From Bacteriovoracaceae bacterium UBA2428 (GTDB taxonomy: Bacteria > Bdellovibrionota > UBA2428), in contig DDRA01000031.1 of the NCBI GenBank assembly GCA_002343545.1, positions 1,853 to 21,384 of the forward strand: DNA of 19,532 nucleotides. Direction: 5' to 3'. Made by a program: the position numbers and the translations under genes. The notes beneath the pieces are model-generated. The model made no database searches and was not told the origin of the DNA. It saw nothing but the letters and a program-made list of their open reading frames with translations. Below, one piece after another: positions 14,183 to 19,532 of this stretch; positions within the stretch are counted from its first letter, which is position 1, and each line of letters begins with the position of its first letter.

Positions 14183-14632
14183 TCAGGGGATCAAACGACC
14201 GATGCGTTCGATGCAGGCCAACCAATCGCCGGGGCCTTGGGTGGGAACTTGGCAGTTTTGGACGTCCTGGGGCTCGAGCCAACGGTCCCTGAGCGCCTGG
14301 AAACATCGCTTCATCATGCTGCCGTCGTTATAAGCCTTCAGCCGTGCGCAGAGGCGAACTCCCTCCATGCTCATCCAGCGTGCCGACATGATCGCCTTGA
14401 GCGCGTCCGGGGTGCCCATGCAAACGGTGTAACAAAGCTCAGCCGCCTCGAGTAACGCCGGGGTCGGGTCTCCCAAGGGAGGAAGGTCGCGACGATCGCG
14501 GCTCCGATCGCAACGAACTTGCAGGGCCGAGTTGGCGGTGAAACTCACGCGTTCCCCGCGTTCGAGATCGATGGTCCCGGCCGAAGCCGTCCACACGGGC
14601 AGGAGCAGGGCCAATTGAACGAAAAACTTCAT
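14183..14632 (-). CDS. Secreted Cys-rich protein B (tandem paralogue)
   Basis: This 149-residue protein starts at ATG 14630-14632, with GGAGG 5 nt upstream; an in-frame ATG nine codons earlier has no ribosome site. The signal peptide is MKFFVQLALLLPVWTASA. The mature protein begins TIDLERGERVSFTANSALQVRC, matching DLxRGxxVxxxAxxxxxxxC of protein A. The C-terminal part RLCARLKAYNDGSMMKRCFQAL, LEPQDVQNC and DWLACIERIG aligns with ALCKEASHYDHERMACAEA, YTPAEIENC and DLTACL of A. An even number of conserved cysteines suggests disulfides. The function is unknown. It is the first gene of the pair and lies 95 bp after the ABC permease stop. Confidence 0.8.
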   Translation of the reverse strand: MKFFVQLALLLPVWTASAGTIDLERGERVSFTANSALQVRCDRSRDRRDLPPLGDPTPALLEAAELCYTVCMGTPDALKAIMSARWMSMEGVRLCARLKAYNDGSMMKRCFQALRDRWLEPQDVQNCQVPTQGPGDWLACIERIGRLIP

Positions 14633-14685
14633 GCGGACCTCCGAAGCCGAAGGTAGCATCGAAGGCGTGCGCGCCAGAACGGGTT

Positions 14686-14705
14686 AAGTCCTGACTTCCT
14701 GACTT
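14686..14705. repeat. Two tandem 8-bp repeats upstream of the secreted pair
   Basis: CCTGACTT occurs twice head to tail (14690-14697, 14698-14705), and AAGTC at 14686-14690 pairs with the first GACTT. It lies in the 95-bp gap between the ABC permease stop and gene B, about 55 bp upstream of the gene B start. It may be a regulator site; short and unproven. A TACCTT box (minus strand, 14650-14655) could be the -10 of gene B. Confidence 0.3.
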
Positions 14706-14727
14706 TTCGACGAAAACGCGACGGCGC

Positions 14728-15780
14728 TCAGTCCCAGCGGAAGATCCACGAACCGAGCGCGAGACACACGACCGTGATGCCGGCCAGCGTGACGAGCTGC
14801 GGGAGCACCTGAACGAAGGTCGCCCCCTCGTTCATGACGAGCCGGGCGGCGTCGTTCGCGTGGGTGAGCGGCAGGACCTTCGCGAGGTTCCGCATGATGG
14901 GATTGGCGCCTTCGAGCGAGAACCACACGCCCGAAAGGAACATCATCGGCCACGAGAGCAGGTTGAGCACCCCGCCCGCGAGCTCCTCGCTCTTCACGCG
15001 CGCGGCGATCAGCAGCCCCACCGAGATGAGCGCGAGCGCGCCCAGCACGAGGATCAAGAGCAAGAGCCAGTAGCTCCCCATGACGTTGAACTTGAGCAGG
15101 AAGTTCGTGCCCACGAAGACGATCGCCGTCGTCGCGACGATGACGTAGAGCCGCGAGAGCACCTGCGCGACGAGGAACTCGAAGGGGCGTACGGGCGTCG
15201 CCTTGAGGCGTTTGAGCACGCCGTTCTTACGGTAGCGCACGATGACGTAACCCACGCCGAAGAGCGCCGCGAACATCATGTTCATGCCCAAGAGCCCCGG
15301 CATGAGCCAATCGACGTAGCGGATCTCGCGCCCCTCGACGGCGGCGCGCTCGAGCGGCAGCACGGCGTGACCGAGCCCGTCGTGCTCGATCGCGGCATCG
15401 CGCAGGAGCTTCTCCGCGATGAAGCCCTTCGGCGAGCTTTCGCTGATCCAGTAGCGGAGCGGTTTGGAGGCGGGATCCACCACGATATCGACCTGGTGGC
15501 GACGCAGCTTGGCGAGCGCGGCCTCCACGTTCGGATAGGCGACGCGGTCGACGTGCGGGATCCCGCCAACCGGCGGCGCCTTCAAAAGCGCCTCGGCGTC
15601 CGAAGGGGCGACGACGGCGAACTTCGCGAGCTTCTGGGAATCGCCCGAGAAGGCGAAAGAGAAACCGTAGACGACGAGGAACGGGAAGAGCAGGCTCCAA
15701 CCCAGCGACGAACGGTCGCGAAAGAACTCGTAGTTGCGGGCCTTGAAGATCGCCCAGATGCGGGACAGCGAACGTCTCAT
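14728..15780 (-). CDS. ABC-2 type transporter permease
   Basis: This 350-residue permease has one N-terminal helix (about 25-46), a large extracytoplasmic domain (about 47-190, with VVAPSDAEALLK and a charged region), then five hydrophobic helices. Family marks are MPGLLGMNMMFAALFGVGYVIVRYRKNGVLKRLKATPV, which is the coupling segment, and LLSWPMMFLSGVWFSLEG near the end. It forms an exporter with the ATPase encoded just upstream. The ATG shares the ATGA overlap with the ATPase stop. ABC-2 pairs of this kind export drugs, lipids or glycans; no specific substrate can be inferred. Confidence 0.94.
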   Translation of the reverse strand: MRRSLSRIWAIFKARNYEFFRDRSSLGWSLLFPFLVVYGFSFAFSGDSQKLAKFAVVAPSDAEALLKAPPVGGIPHVDRVAYPNVEAALAKLRRHQVDIVVDPASKPLRYWISESSPKGFIAEKLLRDAAIEHDGLGHAVLPLERAAVEGREIRYVDWLMPGLLGMNMMFAALFGVGYVIVRYRKNGVLKRLKATPVRPFEFLVAQVLSRLYVIVATTAIVFVGTNFLLKFNVMGSYWLLLLILVLGALALISVGLLIAARVKSEELAGGVLNLLSWPMMFLSGVWFSLEGANPIMRNLAKVLPLTHANDAARLVMNEGATFVQVLPQLVTLAGITVVCLALGSWIFRWD

Positions 15781-16673
15781 GCGCGCAGCTCCTTGCCCGT
15801 CAGCTCGAGAAAAAGGTCTTCCAGGCTCATATCGCGGATCCGCAGCCCCGAGAGATCGAGCCCCTGGGCCAGCATCCAATTCAGGCTTTCCTGCACCTTG
15901 GCCGTGCGGATGCGGTGCTTCGTCTCGTCCTCGGTCACGACCCAGCCCAGATCCTTGGGTTCGCCCGGCAACGCGAGCGCGCGCGGAAGCTCGAGGAGCA
16001 CGCCGCCGAAGTAGCGACTGAGGAGCGCCTGCGGCGTGCCCTCGACGAGCACGCGCCCGTGGTCGACGACCGCGATCTCGTCGCAAAGCACGTAGGCCTC
16101 GTCCATGTAGTGCGTCGTGAGGATGATCGTCTTGCCGCGCTTCTTGATCCCGTTCACGAGGTCCCAGAAGAGGCGGCGGGCTTGGGGATCGAGCCCCGTC
16201 GTCGGCTCGTCGAGAAAAACGAGGTCCGGATCGTTCACGAGCGCGAGCGCGAGCAGCACGCGTTGGCGTTGCCCGCCCGAGAGCTTCTTGACGTCGCGGT
16301 CCAGGAGCCCCGAAAGGTCGCAGGCCCGCACGACGTCGGCGAGCTCGGCGCGTTGGTCGTAGAAAGAATGGAACATCTCCAGGACTTCGCCGACCTTCAG
16401 GTAATCCGGTAGCGACGTCGCCTGAAACTGGATGCCCGCGCGCGCGCGCGTCTTGGCCGAGAGCGGCCGGCCGCGCACGAGGATCTCACCGCCGTCGGGC
16501 TCAAGGATCCCTTCCATCATTTCGATGGTCGTCGTCTTGCCCGCGCCGTTCGGCCCGAGCAACCCGAAGCAGATCCCCTCGCGCACCTTGAGGTCGAGCC
16601 CGCGCACGGCCTCGACCTTGCCGAAGCTCTTCTTGAGCCCGCGCACTTCGATCGCCAAACCGGAGTTGTCCAT
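15777..16673 (-). CDS. ABC transporter ATP-binding protein
   Basis: This is a 298-residue ATPase of the ABC-2 exporter (NatA/DrrA-like). It has Walker A GPNGAGKTT (40-48), a Q-loop QFQATSLPD, signature LSGGQRQR (131-138), Walker B LVFLDEP (151-157), D-loop LDPQ and H-loop His188 (TTHYMDEA). The C-terminal about 80 residues form the usual variable domain. ATG 16671-16673 is preceded by GAGG at 7 nt spacing; the open frame upstream of it overlaps the Lon-N gene and is a shadow. It lies 29 bp after the Lon-N stop and overlaps the permease start by 4 bp, so the three genes are likely co-transcribed. Confidence 0.95.
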   Translation of the reverse strand: MDNSGLAIEVRGLKKSFGKVEAVRGLDLKVREGICFGLLGPNGAGKTTTIEMMEGILEPDGGEILVRGRPLSAKTRARAGIQFQATSLPDYLKVGEVLEMFHSFYDQRAELADVVRACDLSGLLDRDVKKLSGGQRQRVLLALALVNDPDLVFLDEPTTGLDPQARRLFWDLVNGIKKRGKTIILTTHYMDEAYVLCDEIAVVDHGRVLVEGTPQALLSRYFGGVLLELPRALALPGEPKDLGWVVTEDETKHRIRTAKVQESLNWMLAQGLDLSGLRIRDMSLEDLFLELTGKELRA

Positions 16674-16702
16674 GATCCTGCCTCGTTCGTCCGTTGTGCG
16701 GC

Positions 16703-17335
16703 TTAGTTTACTTCCGCCGAACCCGTCGCGTAGGTTCCGAGGATGCGCGCGTCGAGCAGCTTCACGCGCGACTCGAGATCGTCGAGCTCCTGCAGCAGCT
16801 GACGGATCTCGCCGTCTTCGATGAGGTAGAGCGCCGCGTGCTCGAGGATCGTGAGGGGATCGTGCACGCCGGCCGCGAAACGCTCGCGCCACTCGACGTT
16901 CGCGAGATTCGCCTCCATCCAAGCGACGAGGCGTTTGCGCACGTGCGCCAGCCGTACGCTCGCGTCCGGACTGAGCCTCGCGTCCACGGGAGCCGGGCGC
17001 GAGAGCGCGCGGATGTAGGGCTCGCGCGCCGTCAATTCGCCCAGGCCGAGACGCGCGCTGCCGCGGATCGCCACGAGCATCGTGCCGTCCGGGCGCTCTT
17101 CGAGGATTTGCACCTTGCCGGCACCCACGATGAGCTCGCTCGGGTGATGGTCTTCGGCCCGGCGGTCGAGCGGGTCCAAGGGCGAAACCGCGATAAGCCG
17201 TTCCTGCTCGACGGCGTCGCGCACCATGCGGATGTAGCGCGGCTCGAAAATATTCAGGGGAAGCGTCGTCGTCGGGAAGAAGACGAGCCCGCGGAGCGGG
17301 AAGACGAAGACTTCGTTGGGGTCGTCGTTCCGCAT
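16703..17335 (-). CDS. Stand-alone Lon N-terminal (substrate-binding) domain protein
   Basis: This 210-residue cytoplasmic protein consists of the LON substrate-binding domain only, with no AAA+ or protease part. The beginning FVFPLRGLVFFPTTTLPLNIFEPRYIRMV and the stretch LIVGAGKVQILEERPDGTMLVAIRGSARL match the domain. The C-terminal helices (about 120-205) end in a possible coiled coil (RQLLQELDDLESRVKLLDARI). Members are thought to bind peptides or unfolded segments, but no general function is established. It leads the operon with the ABC exporter. A TAGAAC box 12 nt before the ATG and the absence of a Shine-Dalgarno suggest a leaderless start. Confidence 0.93.
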   Translation of the reverse strand: MRNDDPNEVFVFPLRGLVFFPTTTLPLNIFEPRYIRMVRDAVEQERLIAVSPLDPLDRRAEDHHPSELIVGAGKVQILEERPDGTMLVAIRGSARLGLGELTAREPYIRALSRPAPVDARLSPDASVRLAHVRKRLVAWMEANLANVEWRERFAAGVHDPLTILEHAALYLIEDGEIRQLLQELDDLESRVKLLDARILGTYATGSAEVN

Positions 17336-17341
17336 GCCGGA

Positions 17342-17370
17342 GTTCTATCAGAGGGAACGGCGACCCGCAA
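17342..17370 (-). promoter_or_regulatory. Promoter of the Lon-N / ABC exporter operon (TTGCGG - 17 bp - TAGAAC)
   Basis: On the minus strand TTGCGG (17365-17370) and TAGAAC (17342-17347) are 17 bp apart, and TAGAAC starts exactly 12 nt before the ATG. The 6 nt before the ATG are TCCGGC; hemF has GTCGGC in the same place after the same hexamer. Confidence 0.6.
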
Positions 17371-17442
17371 AAAGGCGATGTCCCCCCGTAGCCGGCGAGC
17401 CCGGCCCGGGAGGACACCTGAAGATAACAAAATCAGAACTTT

Positions 17443-17544
17443 GAGCCTATCCGGATAAGTTCCGGACAAGGCCGCAGGGAGCGAAGTGTACTCCCCGTAC
17501 TCGAGCGACCGAGAACGCCGTCCGGAGCTTATCCGGATAGGCTC
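17443..17544. repeat. 102-bp inverted-repeat element at the 3' end of a DUF4360 gene
   Basis: The arms 17443-17467 and 17520-17544 are 25-bp inverted complements with one mismatch. Each arm contains the palindrome TATCCGGATA (17448-17457 and 17530-17539). The 52-bp centre holds smaller dyads: GGGAG/CTCCC at 17477-17481 and 17491-17495, and CTCG/CGAG at 17500-17503 and 17510-17513. On the minus strand it begins directly after the stop codon of the DUF4360 gene and is followed by a T-rich run (TGATTTTGTTA). It may work as a terminator or mRNA-stabilising 3' structure. The exact fit and the layered symmetry suggest a dispersed repeat family, but only one copy is in view. Confidence 0.7.
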
Positions 17545-18150
17545 TTAGCGGCAGCGCTTCCACTGCAGCGAGTAAATGAGCGCGGCGCTCACGTCCTGGC
17601 TGTCGACCGTGGCCAAGGTGTCTTGGCGCGACGGATTCGTGCGGGCGGTGATGCTCGTGTTCGTCCGCAGGATGACGTCCTGGCCGCAGGCCGACCAAAC
17701 TTGGGCGGTCGCGATCAGGTTGTTGCGGATGAGGTAATCCGACTCCAAGGGACCCATGAAAGTCCGCTGGAAGGCGGGACCGCGCTGACCCGCGAAGAAG
17801 TACTCCACGTTGAAGGTCGACTGCGCGCGCGCCGGCAGGGAGTTGAAGCCCCGATAGTCGACGGCGAGAATCGACACGCTCAAGCCTTGCGGCACGTGCA
17901 CCGGGATCGCCAGGTTGCAGCTCTTGCGGTCGAGCGTCTTGCCGACCGAAGCGCCCGCTTCGGCGATGTACTGGTCGAAGAGAACGCTCAGGCTCTTTTG
18001 GTCCGGGCTCAGCGTGACCGAAGCCGTCCCGATGGGACAGCCGTTGCCGCCGTAGGCGGGTTCACCCAGTCGGATGTCTTGCTGAGCGAGGGCCGCTTGG
18101 GCGCCGACCGCGAGAACCGAGAGTCCGAGAATTCGTTGAAAAGCTTTCAT
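17545..18150 (-). CDS. Secreted DUF4360 protein
   Basis: This 201-residue protein starts at ATG 18148-18150, with AAGGAGG 7 nt upstream; an in-frame ATG 16 codons earlier has no such site. The signal peptide is MKAFQRILGLSVLAVGAQAALA. The DUF4360 domain fills the rest: PAYGGNGCPIGTASVTLSPDQKSLSVLFD, KSCNLAIPVHVPQG, VDYRGFNSLP, WSACG, and the closing SLQWKRC. Four conserved cysteines are probably in two disulfides. The family is found in secreted proteins of bacteria and fungi and has no known function. It is a clear paralogue of the divergent gene at 18426 and ends directly at the 102-bp inverted repeat. Confidence 0.92.
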   Translation of the reverse strand: MKAFQRILGLSVLAVGAQAALAQQDIRLGEPAYGGNGCPIGTASVTLSPDQKSLSVLFDQYIAEAGASVGKTLDRKSCNLAIPVHVPQGLSVSILAVDYRGFNSLPARAQSTFNVEYFFAGQRGPAFQRTFMGPLESDYLIRNNLIATAQVWSACGQDVILRTNTSITARTNPSRQDTLATVDSQDVSAALIYSLQWKRCR

Positions 18151-18425
18151 GTCCGTTCCTCCTTGTGTGTGGGCACCTCCCCAGGCGCCCGTAGACATGG
18201 AACTACTTCAACTTGGACCCGAGCGTGATACGCATATTGAATTTTTCATCTGAATTTTGTCCGTATATTCAGAATACGCATCAGAAAAATGCATTTTGCC
18301 ACACTTCGGGCGATCTTTTGGACTATCCACCCGTTTTTTGTCTTTGATTTTGGGGGAATCCCCCCGGCCGCGCCGCTTCTCTTCTATATCGATCTCACGT
18401 CACGACCCAACGAGGAGGAGACCCG
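18151..18425. promoter_or_regulatory. AT-rich divergent regulatory region between the two DUF4360 genes
   Basis: The 275-bp gap contains an AT-rich block (about 18225-18360) unlike the rest of the window. It holds a direct repeat ATACGCAT (18228-18235, 18274-18281), a direct repeat TGAATTTT (18238-18245, 18251-18258), the dyad TATTC-A-GAATA (18266-18276), the dyad GCAT/ATGC (18278-18281, 18289-18292) and GGGGG-AAT-CCCCC (18352-18364). TATATC at 18385-18390 may be the -10 of the plus-strand gene. This looks like a multi-site control region serving both genes. Confidence 0.5.
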
Positions 18426-19532
18426 ATGAGAAGCCCGACGCCGAAGATGCCCTTTCCCGCGCGAAGCCCCCGCCCCGCCGTTTGGGCCGCCTTGTTCTTG
18501 GCCCTCGGAGTTCCTTCGCTTCACGCGCAAACCCCCGACGAAGAAGAAGAGCTCAGCGAACGTCCCGGGTCCGCGATCGGGAACGAAGACTCCGTGCTAC
18601 CGAGCGGCGTTCGTCTCGAAGGCGTAAGCTACGCCGGCAACGGTTGTCCGACGGGCAGCGTGTCGACCGCCCTCAGCCCGGACCAAAAATCCTTCTCGGC
18701 GCTCTTCGACGGCTTCCAGGTCGAAGCCGGCGCCGCCGGGCTCCAAGCGTCCAAGCAATGCCGCATTACGATCCCCTTCGTCGTGCCCGCGGGTTACCGC
18801 GCCATGGTGGTCCGCACGGATATTCGGGGTTTCCATTCGCTCCCGCGCAACGGGAACACGCGCCTCACCGTGCGCTACGCCATCGACGGCCGCAGGGTCC
18901 GCGGCGGCGCCCGCGCGCGCATTCCCGGGCTCGTCGCGCGAAAGGTCTTCGCCGGACCGCTCGAAGGGGACTATTCCCTCGGCACGAAGTTCAACAAGGT
19001 TCGCCAATGGACGGAGTGCGGCGATTCCTTCGACCTCGACCTGAACATCCAACTCGCGACGACGACGAACGCCCGGCGCGAAGCCACGCTCAGCACGGTC
19101 GACTCGGTGGACGGCGTCGCGCGCGACGGCCTGACCTACCACATCCGCTGGCAGCGCTGTCAGGACGCGACGCCCGACCCGCGGCCCACGCCGCGCCCGA
19201 CGACCCCGGTGCCGCCGATCCCGCCGCGTCCGGTGCCGCCCGTCATTCCTCCCTCGCTCCCGCGCCCCAATCCGGGCCGCCTCGAGACCGTACAGAAGGA
19301 ACTACGCTTCGGCACGGGCGGGGCCGCGATGGAGATCTCGTGCGCCGACCCCCGCGCGCGCATCGTCGACTCGGGCTACTCCGGCACGACCGAAGCCTGC
19401 CGCTTCTCGATCGCCGGATCGAAGGCCGGCTTCGCCTGCCAACCCCGCGGCAGCGCCTGCCAGGACCGCCGGCCCCGCGAAGGCCCCCGTACCCCGGGCG
19501 CCGCGGAGGCGATGCCGCGCCGCGCGGCTGAC
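18426..19532 (+). CDS. DUF4360 protein with Pro-rich linker and extra C-terminal domain (partial)
   Basis: The frame is open from ATG 18426 to the right edge (369 codons, no stop). GGAGG lies 7 nt before the ATG. A signal-like segment (about 16-35: RPAVWAALFLALGVPSLHAQ) follows a basic N-terminus, then an acidic stretch (DEEEELSERP). The DUF4360 domain spans about 63-245, with YAGNGCPTGSVSTALSPDQKS, KQCRITIPFVVPAG, DIRGFHSLP, WTECG and IRWQRC, and keeps the four cysteines of the neighbouring paralogue. A Pro-rich linker (about 249-283) leads to a further domain beginning LETVQKELRFGTGGAAMEISC, with several more cysteines, which I do not recognise and which is cut by the window end. Probably secreted or surface-exposed. 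Confidence 0.88.
   Translation, partial: MRSPTPKMPFPARSPRPAVWAALFLALGVPSLHAQTPDEEEELSERPGSAIGNEDSVLPSGVRLEGVSYAGNGCPTGSVSTALSPDQKSFSALFDGFQVEAGAAGLQASKQCRITIPFVVPAGYRAMVVRTDIRGFHSLPRNGNTRLTVRYAIDGRRVRGGARARIPGLVARKVFAGPLEGDYSLGTKFNKVRQWTECGDSFDLDLNIQLATTTNARREATLSTVDSVDGVARDGLTYHIRWQRCQDATPDPRPTPRPTTPVPPIPPRPVPPVIPPSLPRPNPGRLETVQKELRFGTGGAAMEISCADPRARIVDSGYSGTTEACRFSIAGSKAGFACQPRGSACQDRRPREGPRTPGAAEAMPRRAAD

Noticed and set aside
14860..16014. Open plus-strand frame of 384 codons
   Set aside because: It is antisense to the ABC-2 permease and ATPase genes, which have full family motifs.
18352..18364. GGGGG-AAT-CCCCC hairpin as a terminator
   Set aside because: It lies upstream of both divergent genes, the T-run is on the wrong side and no gene ends there.
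18257..19531. Open plus-strand frame of 424 codons over the second DUF4360 gene
   Set aside because: It is Arg/Pro-rich with no signal peptide or domain. The overlapping frame from ATG 18426 has a ribosome site and the DUF4360 pattern.

Overview
The window is visibly high in G+C and gene-dense, with short intergenic gaps, many 4-bp stop/start overlaps and coding on both strands. It holds 20 protein-coding genes, two of them cut by the window edges, and one small regulator whose reading frame is disturbed at its start. I see no tRNA, rRNA, CRISPR array, insertion sequence or prophage gene. The mix of an outer-envelope L,D-transpeptidase of the YkuD_2 type, two DUF4360 secreted proteins, a DUF4112 protein and several small Cys-rich exported proteins suggests a Gram-negative, Bdellovibrionota-like or related former 'deltaproteobacterial' lineage. 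This is inference from gene content. Oxygen-dependent HemF and a membrane desaturase suggest aerobic growth.

Left part (1-6434): the 3' end of an S9 prolyl-oligopeptidase gene; an XRE-type regulator with no usable in-frame start; then, on the minus strand, FKBP prolyl isomerase > EamA transporter > M32 carboxypeptidase > HflX GTPase, closely spaced and probably one transcript. A CoA-binding protein and ProC are divergent, with only 30 bp between their start codons.

Middle (6439-13708): a membrane fatty-acid desaturase diverges from a small secreted Cys protein; a two-component pair (kinase then OmpR-type regulator) diverges from hemF; a DUF4112 membrane protein diverges from a Cys-rich lipoprotein; a secreted L,D-transpeptidase diverges from a TIGR02206/YwaF-like membrane protein.

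Right part (13705-19532): a tandem pair of paralogous secreted Cys-rich proteins, an ABC-2 exporter (permease plus ATPase) behind a stand-alone Lon-N domain protein, a 102-bp inverted-repeat element, and two divergent DUF4360 proteins around an AT-rich regulatory gap. The second DUF4360 protein carries a Pro-rich linker and an extra C-terminal domain and runs off the window.

The most interesting signals are not in the proteins. First, a recurring TAGA(A/C)(C/T)-type hexamer sits exactly 12 nt before the start codon of genes that lack a Shine-Dalgarno, which looks like a leaderless-promoter class. Second, a Pho-box-like 11-bp direct repeat lies near an OmpR-family regulator gene. Third, there is the XRE gene with its start problem and the 102-bp repeat element abutting a stop codon.
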